DNA of 64,000 nt from WHSW01 sp963749365 (GCA_963749365.1 CAVVME010000003.1:248001-312000); one strand, 5' to 3'; positions 50,712 to 58,482 are shown, counted from the first letter of the stretch. The notes: generated from the letters alone by a model not told the origin. Translations and numbers: made by a program.

Positions 50712-52289
50712 GTGGCGACCGCCGACTACGTGATCGTGGGCGCCGGCTCGGCGGGCTGCGTGCTCGCCAACCGGCTCAGCGAGGACCCGGAGACGCGCGT
50801 GCTGCTGCTCGAGGCCGGCGCTCGCGACCGCCACCCGAACATCAAGATCCCGGCCGGGTTCGCGAACCAGTTCGAGACCGCGCTCGACTGGAACTTCAAC
50901 ACCGATCCCGAGCCGCACGTCGACGGCCGCTCCCTCTACATCCCGCGCGGCAAGTCCGTCGGCGGGTCGAGCTCGATGAACGCGATGCTCTACGTCCGCG
51001 GGCGACCGCTCGACTACGACCTCTGGGTGCGCCAGGGAGCTCCCGGCTGGGGTTGGGAGGACGTCCTGCCCTACTTCCTTCGATCCGAGGACAACTCCCG
51101 TGGTGCCTCGGAGTTCCATCGCGCCGGAGGCGAGCTGCGGGTCGAGGACCAGCGCTCACCGCGGTCGCTGGATCGGCACCTGCTCGATGCCAGCGTCGCC
51201 GCCGGGATCCCGCGGGTCGACGACTACAACGGGCCCGAGCAGGACGGCGTCTCGATGTTTCAGGTCACGCAACGCAACGGCAGGCGATGGAGTGCGGCCG
51301 ACGGCTTCCTGCGCCCGGTTTTGCGCCGGCCGAACCTCGAGCTGGCGACCGGAGCCACCGTGCTCGGCGTCGAGCTCGAGGGCGAGCGCGCGGTCGGGGT
51401 CCACTACCGCACCCGCCGGGGTGGGGCGAAGCTGGCGCGCGCCGAGCGCGAGGTCCTGCTCTGTGCGGGCGCGATCTGCTCGCCGCAGATCCTGATGCTG
51501 TCGGGCATCGGCCCGCCCGATCACCTGAACGAGCTCGGGATCGAAGCCCGCCACGAGCTCGCCGGGGTGGGGGAGAACCTCCAGGATCACCCGGCGGTCT
51601 CGATGCTGTGGGAGGTGCGGGGCGAGCGGACGCTCTACGGGGCCGAGAAGCCCAAGTTCCTCGCCGAGTGGCTGCTGCGCCGCAGCGGCCCGCTGACTTC
51701 GACCGTCGCCGAGGTGGTCGCCTTCGTCCGCACCCGGCCCGGCTTGCCCGCCGCCGACATCCAGTTCCACATGGGCGGCGCCTTCTTCGAGGATCACGGA
51801 CGCGAGGAGTTCGACGGCGACGCGATGGTGATCGGGCCGGTGCTGGTCAGCCCCGAGTCGCGCGGCTCGGTGCGCCTGCGCTCGGCCGACCCGGCTGCCA
51901 AGCCGCGGATCCTGACCAACTCGCTCGCCGCCCCCGCCGACGTCGACTCCCTGGTCGCCGGAATGGAGCTCGCCCGCGAGATCGCCGCTCAGGAGCCGCT
52001 GGCGAGCGCGATCGTCCGCGAGCTGAAGCCGGGTCGGGAGGCGAGCGCGCGGGACGCGCTCGAGGCCGACCTGCGCCGGCGCCTGTTCTTGCTCTACCAC
52101 CCATCGGGCACCTGCCGGATGAGCGACGACGCCGAGGGAGCCGTCGTCGACTCCCAGCTTCGGGTTCATGGGGTCGATGGGTTGCGCGTCGTCGACGCGT
52201 CGGTGTTCCCGGTGATTCCGGGCGGCAACACGAACGCGCCGACGATCATGGTCGCCGAGCGGGCGTCCGACCTCATCCGCCGTCCCTAA
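50712..52289 (+). CDS. GMC-family oxidoreductase (choline-dehydrogenase-like)
   Basis: A 525-residue FAD flavoprotein. The dinucleotide-binding site is DYVIVGAGSAGCVLANRLSE; GMC signature 1 is GKSVGGSSSMNAMLYVRGRP; signature 2 lies in GAICSPQILMLSGIGP. The C-terminal HPSGTCRMSDDAEG holds the active-site His, and NTNAPTIMVAERASDLI closes the protein with the second catalytic position (Asn). The family oxidises alcohols (choline, glucose, long-chain alcohols); no betaine genes are nearby, so the substrate is open. Confidence 0.92.
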   Translation: MATADYVIVGAGSAGCVLANRLSEDPETRVLLLEAGARDRHPNIKIPAGFANQFETALDWNFNTDPEPHVDGRSLYIPRGKSVGGSSSMNAMLYVRGRPLDYDLWVRQGAPGWGWEDVLPYFLRSEDNSRGASEFHRAGGELRVEDQRSPRSLDRHLLDASVAAGIPRVDDYNGPEQDGVSMFQVTQRNGRRWSAADGFLRPVLRRPNLELATGATVLGVELEGERAVGVHYRTRRGGAKLARAEREVLLCAGAICSPQILMLSGIGPPDHLNELGIEARHELAGVGENLQDHPAVSMLWEVRGERTLYGAEKPKFLAEWLLRRSGPLTSTVAEVVAFVRTRPGLPAADIQFHMGGAFFEDHGREEFDGDAMVIGPVLVSPESRGSVRLRSADPAAKPRILTNSLAAPADVDSLVAGMELAREIAAQEPLASAIVRELKPGREASARDALEADLRRRLFLLYHPSGTCRMSDDAEGAVVDSQLRVHGVDGLRVVDASVFPVIPGGNTNAPTIMVAERASDLIRRP

Positions 52290-52292
52290 GAT
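52287..52292 (+). promoter_or_regulatory. Putative leaderless -10 element overlapping the GMC gene stop
   Basis: TAAGAT includes the TAA stop of the previous gene and ends 7 nt before the ATG at 52300. Confidence 0.35.
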
Positions 52293-52299
52293 CGCGTCG

Positions 52300-52734
52300 A
52301 TGCCAGATCATCCAGACCAGACGAGCACTCGTTCGCAGTTCATCAAGTCGGCTCCGGTCGTCGGGGCTGCCCTGCTGTTGCCCGCCGGGGCGGCGCACGC
52401 GGCTCCGCAGCACAAAGGCCCGCGGGACGAGCTGCGGCGCTGGCTCAGCGAGCAACTCGCGATCCAGCAGGCCAACGAGCGGCGCACGGTTCGCCGGCGC
52501 AACCGGCAGGAGGACTTCGTCCGCTCCACCCACGACGTGATCCAGAACCGGATGGCTGCCCTGAAGAGCGAGGTCGGCAGTGCCGCCGAGAAGGCGGCCG
52601 TGGACGAGGCGAGGGTGGCCCTCCATGCCCAAGCCAAGGACCTCCACGTGAAGACGCAGCGGACGATGACAAAGCAGCTGCAGATGATCCGCCGCCAGAT
52701 CAACCAGACCGAACGGATGCTCGCCGAGCTCTGA
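52300..52734 (+). CDS. Exported coiled-coil protein
   Basis: A 144-residue protein with a signal sequence (SQFIKSAPVVGAALLLPAGA, AHAA), lacking the twin arginine of Tat signals (only TSTRSQF). The mature part is almost wholly helical and polar: RWLSEQLAIQQANERRTVRR, RNRQEDFVRSTHDVIQNRMA, LHVKTQRTMTKQLQMIRRQI, with heptad spacing of Leu, Ile and Met. No family recognised. Probably a periplasmic or cell-wall-associated coiled coil. Confidence 0.6.
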   Translation: MPDHPDQTSTRSQFIKSAPVVGAALLLPAGAAHAAPQHKGPRDELRRWLSEQLAIQQANERRTVRRRNRQEDFVRSTHDVIQNRMAALKSEVGSAAEKAAVDEARVALHAQAKDLHVKTQRTMTKQLQMIRRQINQTERMLAEL

Positions 52735-52756
52735 GCACCGTGCGTGTCGTCCTCGG

Positions 52757-52900
52757 TTACGGCTCGTGCGGCGCGGCCCGGAAGGGCTCGGAGTGGAAGA
52801 GCCAACGGTAGTAGCGCCAGCCCTTGAGCACCGAAACGGCGATCACCTCGGCGCCGAGGATCCCGATCGCGAGCGCGGTGGTCCGCCTCATCTCCCCCAT
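52757..52900 (-). CDS. Small single-helix membrane protein
   Basis: About 47 residues: MGEMRRTTALAIGILGAEVI, AVSVLKGWRYYRWLFHSEPF, then RAAPHEP. One transmembrane helix followed by an aromatic, basic segment. ATG at 52909 is an alternative. No ribosome binding site is clear. It may be a true small protein or a chance frame. Confidence 0.4.
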   Translation of the reverse strand: MGEMRRTTALAIGILGAEVIAVSVLKGWRYYRWLFHSEPFRAAPHEP

Positions 52901-52938
52901 ACCTCCCATACCGAAGAACGGGGCGAACGCAGGCGGAC

Positions 52939-53019
52939 TTACTGCAAGAGACCGGCCGCTTCCCGCGTCCCCACCCCCTCGTAGATTCGGCGCACCACCT
53001 CGACGTTCTCCCGCGACAT
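52939..53019 (-). pseudogene. N-terminal remnant of an NTF2/SnoaL-like gene
   Basis: On the minus strand MSRENVEVVRRIYEGVGTRE is followed by AAGLLQ and a stop. This is only the first helix of the family; the remainder is gone. DNA CGGGAGAACGTCGAG matches the other copies. Confidence 0.65.
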
Positions 53020-53193
53020 CTCCCGAGGTCAACCCCGAGGAGGCGCTCCCCCCGCGTATCGCAAGATGCAGACGGACGGCGCCGAGCGCCAGAAAACGGG
53101 CAGAATCGAAGGTCGAGGCCGACGCGGTCGCCTCGATGCGGTTTCCGGCCGGGTCGCAGGAACCCGCACGGCCAAGCGGTACTTGAAGTCGGC

Positions 53194-53267
53194 GGGCCGG
53201 TAGCTCAGCTGGTCAGAGCAGCGGACTCATAATCCGTTAGACGTTGGTTCGAATCCAACCCGGCCCA
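53194..53267 (+). tRNA. tRNA-Met (CAT), elongator type or Ile2
   Basis: Cloverleaf: acceptor GGGCCGG with CCGGCCC, D arm GCTC-AGCTGGTCA-GAGC, anticodon stem GCGGA-CTCATAA-TCCGT, T arm GTTGG-TTCGAAT-CCAAC, discriminator A. Anticodon CAT; Met is likely, but a lysidine-modified Ile tRNA cannot be excluded by sequence alone. It lacks the initiator features. No CCA is encoded. Confidence 0.9.
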
Positions 53268-53277
53268 CTAAGGAAAG

Positions 53278-53297
53278 CCCCGCTCCGGCGGGGTTTT
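53278..53297 (+). terminator. Terminator after the CAT tRNA
   Basis: CCCCGC-TCCG-GCGGGG followed by TTTT. Confidence 0.85.
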
Positions 53298-53327
53298 CTC
53301 TTTCTAGGGGATCGCGCGAGGGGCAGA

Positions 53328-53348
53328 TGGGCAACCGATTGGGCAACC
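53328..53348. repeat. Direct-repeat pair downstream of the tRNA, possible integration scar
   Basis: TGGGCAACC occurs twice with a 12-bp period. Its layout resembles the repeats at 8349, 33717 and 41353 although the sequence differs. Placed just after a tRNA gene, it may be the residue of a tRNA-targeted element whose integrase is lost. Confidence 0.4.
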
Positions 53349-53422
53349 CTTTTGCCCGTCTTCTCCCGATAGACCCGCAAACGCCCTAGACGTGAGAAAC
53401 GGACCGAGCGTTCGCCTGAGCT

Positions 53423-53584
53423 TCAGCCCTGCGTCTGCTCGTCTTCGGCGCTGCGGTCGTCCTCCGCGAGGTCTTTGCGCTCCTCTTCGCGCTCAATACG
53501 CTGCCGCTCGCGCTGCTGCTCTTCCTGTATGCGTTCGAGCTTGCGTTCGTCGTGCTCAACGTCGGGATCTCGCTCGCCGGTCAT
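53423..53584 (-). CDS. Small highly charged protein
   Basis: About 53 residues from ATG at 53584: MTGERDPDVEHDERKLERIQ, EEQQRERQRIEREEERKDLA, EDDRSAEDEQTQG. It is a continuous charged helix without hydrophobic core. A weak AAAGGA precedes the ATG. Such proteins are common but poorly defined. It lies downstream of, and in the same direction as, the GlsB-like gene and may be co-transcribed. Confidence 0.45.
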   Translation of the reverse strand: MTGERDPDVEHDERKLERIQEEQQRERQRIEREEERKDLAEDDRSAEDEQTQG

Positions 53585-53615
53585 CGGTCCTTTCTGATCG
53601 GAGCTCTCCGGGACG

Positions 53616-53888
53616 TCAGACCCTGCGCGAGCGGTCGTCCCCGACGCCAAAGGCCTCCGCCGCAGCGATCAAGAGGACCGCCGCGATGATGCCGACGATG
53701 GTGCCGATCGCGTTGAGCTCAAAGACGTCCCCCTCGCCAATCGCGCTGGCGACGATCCCGCCGATAAGCGCTCCACCGATACCGAGCAGCACCGTCATCA
53801 GCATCCCGATGCTCTGGCGTCCGGGCATCACCAGGCGAGCCAGGATGCCAATCACGATTCCGATCAAGATCAGGCCGAGTATCTGCAT
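53616..53888 (-). CDS. GlsB/YeaQ/YmgE-type stress membrane protein
   Basis: A 90-residue protein with three transmembrane helices rich in glycine: LGLILIGIVIGILARLVMPG, MLMTVLLGIGGALIGGIVAS, AIGTIVGIIAAVLLIAAAEA. This pattern, with RLVMPG in the first loop, defines the transglycosylase-associated/GlsB family, induced by stress in many bacteria; its activity is not known. It lies in a group of small membrane proteins at 52.7-54.4 kb. Confidence 0.85.
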   Translation of the reverse strand: MQILGLILIGIVIGILARLVMPGRQSIGMLMTVLLGIGGALIGGIVASAIGEGDVFELNAIGTIVGIIAAVLLIAAAEAFGVGDDRSRRV

Positions 53889-54065
53889 CCCATGTCATTG
53901 CCCGGATGCGTGGCGGCTGAAACGGGGATCTGGGGTAGTCTGCATCCCAAGCGGGGCCCTCGCGGGGATCGATGGCGGCCACGGTGCCTACCTCGCCAAA
54001 CACGGCGAGGACCTGCACGCGGTCGGGACGCCCGACCCGATCGCCGAGACCCCGGAGTAAGGACC

Positions 54066-54338
54066 TCAATCCGCGCCGGACGGCGGGGGAGACCCCTCGA
54101 TCGGCGTTCCCCGTGGCTCGCCCCCCGGCGGGCCTTCGCTTCGGTTGGCCTCCTGCCCGACCTCCGAGGGCAGGCCGCCGGAACCCTCCTTGCGCATCTC
54201 GGCGAGGCTCGCTTGCGCCGCCCAGCGATGCCCCCCGGTCGCCTTCGGGCCTCCCTGCGAATGGATCATCCCGAGCACGAGGAAGGTGATCGAGGCGACG
54301 AGGATCGTTACGACGATGATCACGAGAACGGTCCCCAC
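54066..54338 (-). CDS. Single-pass membrane protein
   Basis: A 90-residue protein: one N-terminal transmembrane helix (VLVIIVVTILVASITFLVLG) and a polar, Gly- and Pro-rich tail (GLPSEVGQEANRSEGPPGGE). The tail looks disordered. No family recognised. It is followed, toward 53889, by about 175 bases without a convincing gene. Confidence 0.45.
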   Translation of the reverse strand: MGTVLVIIVVTILVASITFLVLGMIHSQGGPKATGGHRWAAQASLAEMRKEGSGGLPSEVGQEANRSEGPPGGEPRGTPIEGSPPPSGAD

Positions 54339-54465
54339 GATCCATCTCTACCCGCCGCCGGGGGCACGAAGCGACACGTTTTTCGAGCTGGTTCTGCGGC
54401 CACTCACAGACCGCGCTGCGCAAAAACAGCCGGCCTGCTCCAGGTAAGCGCGATACGCGCGGGCG

Positions 54466-54720
54466 ATGTCGCAGGAGAACGTGGAGATCGTGGGATCCCG
54501 GTTCCCCGACGTCATCGTGCGGACCGCGGAGGGTTGGCCGGAGCCGGAGCCCTACGTAGGTCGCGAGGCCGCCATGCGTTTTCACGAGCAACTCCGCGAC
54601 ACCTGGGCCGGGGTCGCGCCCCACCGCGGCGCGATACTGCGGGGGGCGATGTCTCAGGTGCTCGGTCGATGCGGCCCAACCTCGAGGTGCTCCCCGGCCT
54701 CCCATTGCCGGCGAACCTGA
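54466..54720 (+). pseudogene. Truncated NTF2/SnoaL-like gene
   Basis: MSQENVEIVGSRFPDVIVRT, AEGWPEPEPYVGREAAMRFH, EQLRDTWAG. The region between the first helix and RTAEGWPE is shortened, and after WAG the frame runs into a second start-like block (GATACTGCGGGGGGCGATGT, 54634-54653) and then the end of the convergent VOC gene. It keeps the upstream block GATACGCGCGGGCG. Internal deletion plus loss of the 3' half make a working protein improbable. Confidence 0.6.
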
Positions 54721-55160
54721 TCGGACGTGTAGCAGACCTCGATCCGGAATCCGTCGGGGTCGAAGACGAAGAAGGCGTAATAGCCCGGCAGATCGGGCTC
54801 CTCTTCGGGCGGGCAGTGGATGCGGGCGTCCATGCTCAGGCAGCGCTGGTAGGCGCCGTCGACCTCCTCGACGCTCTCGACCGTGAAGGCCAGGTGCTCG
54901 ATGCCCACGCCGTAGTAATCGTGGCGGCCGCCGTCCGCTTTCCGCAGGCCCAGCCGTGTCTCCGGCACGGCACCTGGGACGAACGTCTGACCGAAACCGA
55001 GGTACACGACCTCCTCGGTTTCCCGGTAGGTCTGAAAGCGGCCCTCGACAGCGAGTCCGAGGGGACCCAGCATCTCGAGGTAGAAGGCGAGGGAGCGTTC
55101 GACATCGCTGACCGCGAGATCGATGTGGTCGACTCCTCGTATGGGCATCGTTTGATTCAT
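54654..55160 (-). CDS. Single-domain VOC family protein (glyoxalase/lactoylglutathione-lyase-like)
   Basis: A 168-residue protein: IRGVDHIDLAVSDVERSLAF, YLEMLGPLGLAVEGR, YYGVGIEHLAFTVESVEEVD, GYYAFFVFDPDGFRIEVCY. Metal-ligand candidates are His in VDHID, His in IEHLAF and Glu in RIEVCY. The reaction is undetermined. Its 3' end overlaps the truncated NTF2 copy, suggesting rearrangement at this border. Confidence 0.85.
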   Translation of the reverse strand: MNQTMPIRGVDHIDLAVSDVERSLAFYLEMLGPLGLAVEGRFQTYRETEEVVYLGFGQTFVPGAVPETRLGLRKADGGRHDYYGVGIEHLAFTVESVEEVDGAYQRCLSMDARIHCPPEEEPDLPGYYAFFVFDPDGFRIEVCYTSDQVRRQWEAGEHLEVGPHRPST

Positions 55161-55219
55161 GTTAGGCTGGGCGCCTATCCAACGCCCATGAGGGGCGTGG
55201 CATGAGGAGGGGAAGAACT

Positions 55220-55678
55220 ATGGACGGTCTGAGGGTTCGCGCCCTGGCTGTGGTCGCCGCGGTGGCGGTCACGGGACTGGTCGCGGCAACGTCGGGCAGC
55301 GCTACCTGGTCGCCCAACCCGACCGAGGGTTGTACACCGGGATACTGGAAGAACCACGAGGAGTCGTGGGTGACCTACACCACGACCCAGACGGTTGACA
55401 GCGTCTTTACCGGCGCCGACCCGTCGCTGGGCAGCGCCACCTTGCACGAGGCGCTCTCCTTCCAGGGTGGGCCCGACCTGGTGGGCAAGCAGGAAATCCT
55501 GCTCCGCGCCGCGGTCGCAGCCCTGCTTAACACGACGTCGGGGATCGACTACGGGGTGAAGACGAAGGCGCTGATCAACGGAGTCAACAGCCGGCTCGCA
55601 AGCGGCAGTGAGAAGAAGATCATCAACTTCGCCACTCAGCTCGACAATCGCAACAACCTGGGCTGCCCGCTCTCCTAG
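55220..55678 (+). CDS. Secreted CTPGYWKNH-motif protein
   Basis: A 152-residue exported protein. The ATG at 55220 is chosen for GAGGGGAAG 6 nt upstream and the signal peptide that follows (RALAVVAAVAVTGLVAATSG, SATW). The mature N-terminus GCTPGYWKNHEESWVTYTTT carries a motif found in scattered secreted proteins of unknown role. The remainder (VDSVFTGADPSLGSATLHEA, LLRAAVAALLNTTSGIDYGV) is helical and ends with a second cysteine (NLGCPLS), so one disulfide is possible. It is an isolated gene ending in a hairpin. Confidence 0.7.
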   Translation: MDGLRVRALAVVAAVAVTGLVAATSGSATWSPNPTEGCTPGYWKNHEESWVTYTTTQTVDSVFTGADPSLGSATLHEALSFQGGPDLVGKQEILLRAAVAALLNTTSGIDYGVKTKALINGVNSRLASGSEKKIINFATQLDNRNNLGCPLS

Positions 55679-55700
55679 CCGGGGCCCAAACAGCACGCGC

Positions 55701-55726
55701 GACGGCGGCCCTTCGGGGCCGCCGTC
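55701..55726. terminator. Strong hairpin downstream of the CTPGYWKNH gene
   Basis: GACGGCGGCCC, loop TTCG, GGGCCGCCGTC: an 11-bp perfect stem. No T-run follows, so it may act as a weak or factor-assisted terminator. Confidence 0.55.
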
Positions 55727-55831
55727 GGTCGTTCTGGCAGGGCTTTCGCCAACGCCTCCATGCGCCAGGACCTTCCTCAGGGCTTCGACGAAGGGATATC
55801 CTCGACAGGCATCCACGGGAGAGGAGCCAGC

Positions 55832-56101
55832 ATGCATGCCGTCATCGTCAGCGTCACGATCAATGACGCCGAGGAGGCAACGACCTACCTGCGGAACGAG
55901 ATCGTGCCGCGCGTCAAGCAGGCGCCCGGTTTCGTCGCCGGTTACTGGGCCAGAATCGCAGATGGAGACCAGGGCAGGGGCACGATCGTTTTCGAGTCTG
56001 AGGATGCGGCCCAGGCCGTCGCGTCTCAAATCACGCAGCAACCAGGTGAGGCGGTGACGCTCAACACCGTCGACGTCGGAGAGGTCGTCGCCAGCGCCTG
56101 A
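55832..56101 (+). CDS. ABM-like small dimeric protein
   Basis: An 89-residue protein: strand HAVIVSVTIND, helix AEEATTYLRNEIVPRVKQAP, strand GFVAGYWARI, strand GTIVFESEDAAQAVASQI. This is the ferredoxin-like layout of ABM-type and stress-responsive dimeric barrels, similar in size to the protein at 17385. GAGAGGAGCC lies 4-5 nt before the ATG at 55832. The function is unknown. Confidence 0.65.
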   Translation: MHAVIVSVTINDAEEATTYLRNEIVPRVKQAPGFVAGYWARIADGDQGRGTIVFESEDAAQAVASQITQQPGEAVTLNTVDVGEVVASA

Positions 56102-56200
56102 CCTCTGAGAGTTTGCGCCGCCTCGATCACGGGTACCGAGGCTCACGAGACCCTGGGACTGGACGGCTTGGGGGCCCGTGCGGTCGCGAGGGCCAACATC

Positions 56201-56608
56201 ATGGAGTCACGCGCCTCACCTTGTGTTCTCGATCTTCCGGCGGTCGCTGCGAGCGTGTCGAAGGCTCGGGCGGCGATGGTCAGCTACGGGGTCGGTTGCG
56301 GTGCCGATCGTGACGATGTCGCGATCGGCACCTCCGAGGCGGTCACCAACGCGGTCAAGCACGCCTATCCCGAGTCGGAGCAGGGCTCGATCCACGTTTG
56401 TGCGGCCCGCAAGGGAGATGACCTGGTGATCGTCGTGCGCGATGACGGTGTCGGGATGCGACCCTCGCGAGCCAACCGGGGGGTGGGCATGGGGCTTTTC
56501 CTGATCAACTCGGTAGCCGACTCGGTGACGATCGAGACAGCGGGAGACAGCGTCGGGGTCGCCGTCTCGATGCGGTTTCCGTGCGCGATTGGCCGAAACA
56601 CGGTATGA
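56201..56608 (+). CDS. Anti-sigma-factor-type (RsbW/SpoIIAB-like) ATPase
   Basis: A 135-residue GHKL ATPase: N-box TSEAVTNAVKHAYPESEQGS, G1 box VIVVRDDGVGMRPSR, G2 box GVGMGLFLINSVADSVTIET. The size matches stand-alone switch kinases that bind sigma factors or phosphorylate anti-anti-sigma factors. No partner STAS-domain gene or sigma-factor gene is next to it. ATG at 56201 is preferred; TTG at 56168 would add 11 unrelated residues. The neighbouring DUF4235 and GlsB-like genes suggest a general-stress context. Confidence 0.85.
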   Translation: MESRASPCVLDLPAVAASVSKARAAMVSYGVGCGADRDDVAIGTSEAVTNAVKHAYPESEQGSIHVCAARKGDDLVIVVRDDGVGMRPSRANRGVGMGLFLINSVADSVTIETAGDSVGVAVSMRFPCAIGRNTV

Positions 56609-56650
56609 GCGAGGCTTGAGCGGGTAGGCGCCGCGGCGAGGAGTCGAATT

Positions 56651-56930
56651 TTGGGGAAGATCGCGTTCACACCCGTCAGCCTGGTCAGCGGCCTGCTCGC
56701 CGGCCTGGTCGCCTCGAAGCTGTTCGAGTTCATCTGGGGTCGGTTCGCACGACGAGGAGGCACCCGAGCCCGACCAGCGCGATATTTCCTGGCCGGCGCT
56801 GATCGTCGCGATGACGCTTGAGGGCGCGATCTTCCGGCTGGTCCGGGGGCTGGTCGATCGTGGCTCCCGGGTTGCGTTCGCGCGCGCGACCGGGTCATGG
56901 CCCGGCGAGGCCAAGCCCGACAAGCGGTAG
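56651..56930 (+). pseudogene. Frameshifted DUF4235 membrane protein gene
   Basis: TTG at 56651, with GAGGAG upstream, reads GKIAFTPVSLVSGLLAGLVA, SKLFEFIWGRF. At about 56748 one extra base breaks the frame; removing it gives DDEEAPEPDQRDISWPALIV, AMTLEGAIFRLVRGLVDRGS, RVAFARATGSWPGEAKPDKR and a stop at 56928. This is a complete DUF4235 protein of about 92 residues with two transmembrane helices. The single indel in an otherwise perfect gene makes a sequencing error plausible. Confidence 0.75.
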
Positions 56931-56946
56931 GCAACTCAGCGCGCGC

Positions 56947-58482
56947 ATGGCCGAGCGGGAGCAGCGGCCTCGGGAAGCGATGCCCGGGCGAGCCGTGTCA
57001 CCGTGGCTCGATCGGCCCGCAGGCCCGGAGCATCCGCCTCCGGATGCGGACCTCGATGTCGATGTCGCGGTGGTGGGCGCCGGGATCGTCGGACTGACGA
57101 CCGCACTGACCTTGCAGGAGGGCGGCGCCGATGTCGCGGTACTCGAGGCGCGCCGAGTCGGAAGCGGGGTGAGCGGCAACACGACCGCGAAGCTGTCGTC
57201 GCTTCACGGGCTCAGCTACGACGCGATCCGCTCCAACCACGGAGCCGAGGCCGCGACGGTCTACGCCGTCGCCAACGAGTGGGGGCTCGAGCGAGTCCGG
57301 GACCTCGCCGAGCGGCTCGAGATCGAGTGCGACCTGCGCACGAAGCTCAACCACACCTACACCGAGGACGGCGGCCGCCTGGGCGAGATCGAGTCCGAGG
57401 TCGAGGCCGCCGACGCCGCCGGCCTCGCGGTCTCGTTCACGACCGAGACCGAGCTTCCCTTCGACGTCGCCGGGGCGGTGGCATTGCCCGAGCAGGCGGA
57501 GTTCGACCCGGTCAAGTACCTGCGCGGCATCGCCGCGGCGCTCGAGCGCGCCGGCGGGCGGCTGTTCGAGTCAACCCGGGTGGTTGGCGTCGACGGCGTC
57601 GGCGTGCGCACCGCAGCCGGTCGCTCGATCCGGGCCGAGCGAGTCGTGATCGCGACCCAGATCCCGTTTCTCGACCGGGGGTTGTTCTTCGCCCGGGCCG
57701 GTGTCAAGCGCTCGTACGCGGTCACGGCGCGCCTCACGAACGAGCCCGAGCTAGCGATGTACCTGCAGGCCGAGGCCCCCGGGCGCTCGCTGCGAACGAT
57801 GCCGTGGGGTGACGAGGAGCTGCTGATCGTCGGTGGCGAGTCACACGAGCTCGGCAGTGGCGAGGCGACGGAGAAGTTCAAGGCGCTGGAGCGCTATGCG
57901 CGCGAGCGCTTCGACGTCGCCGGCTTCGAGCATCGCTGGTCCGCGCACGACTTCATGCCCGATGACGGCCTGCCTTACATCGGCCGGCTCTGGCCGACGT
58001 CGGATCGGGTCTTGACGACGACCGGCCTGCGTAAGTGGGGGCTGGCGATGGGCACCGCGGCGGCGCGGATCATGGCCGACCAGGCTGTCGGTCAGGAGAA
58101 CGAGTGGGCATCGACCTTCGATCCCAGCCGGCTGCCGACCGTGCGCGCCCTACCGACGATGCTCGAGCACAACGCCAAGTCGGGCTTTCGCCTGCTCGCC
58201 GATCGCGCTCACCGGGGCGGCGAGGTCGCCGACCTCGCCCCCGGACAGGGGCGGGTGATCGGCGACGGCCTGCGCCAGAAGGCGGTCCACCGCGATCTCG
58301 ATGGCAGGCTGCACGCCGTCTCGGCGCGCTGCACGCACCTCGGCTGCATCGTGCGCTGGAACGAAGCCGAGGCGACCTGGGACTGCCCTTGTCACGGATC
58401 GCGCTTCGAGGCCGACGGCGCGCTCGCGAACGGACCCGCGACGGCGCCGCTCGAGCCCGAGCAGCCGCCGGACGACCTCTAG
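56947..58482 (+). CDS. FAD-dependent oxidoreductase with C-terminal Rieske domain
   Basis: A 511-residue protein. Residues 35-390 are a DAO-type flavoprotein: DVAVVGAGIVGLTTALTLQE, GVSGNTTAKLSSLHGLSYDA, PDDGLPYIGRLWPTSDRVLT. Residues 420-511 form a Rieske [2Fe-2S] domain: ARCTHLGCIVRWNEAEATWD, CPCHGSRFEADGALANGPAT (CxH and CxxH ligands). This fusion is common in soil bacteria and may pass electrons between flavin and cluster; its substrate is not known. The ATG at 56947 is 17 bases after the DUF4235 stop, so the pair is probably co-transcribed. Confidence 0.88.
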   Translation: MAEREQRPREAMPGRAVSPWLDRPAGPEHPPPDADLDVDVAVVGAGIVGLTTALTLQEGGADVAVLEARRVGSGVSGNTTAKLSSLHGLSYDAIRSNHGAEAATVYAVANEWGLERVRDLAERLEIECDLRTKLNHTYTEDGGRLGEIESEVEAADAAGLAVSFTTETELPFDVAGAVALPEQAEFDPVKYLRGIAAALERAGGRLFESTRVVGVDGVGVRTAAGRSIRAERVVIATQIPFLDRGLFFARAGVKRSYAVTARLTNEPELAMYLQAEAPGRSLRTMPWGDEELLIVGGESHELGSGEATEKFKALERYARERFDVAGFEHRWSAHDFMPDDGLPYIGRLWPTSDRVLTTTGLRKWGLAMGTAAARIMADQAVGQENEWASTFDPSRLPTVRALPTMLEHNAKSGFRLLADRAHRGGEVADLAPGQGRVIGDGLRQKAVHRDLDGRLHAVSARCTHLGCIVRWNEAEATWDCPCHGSRFEADGALANGPATAPLEPEQPPDDL

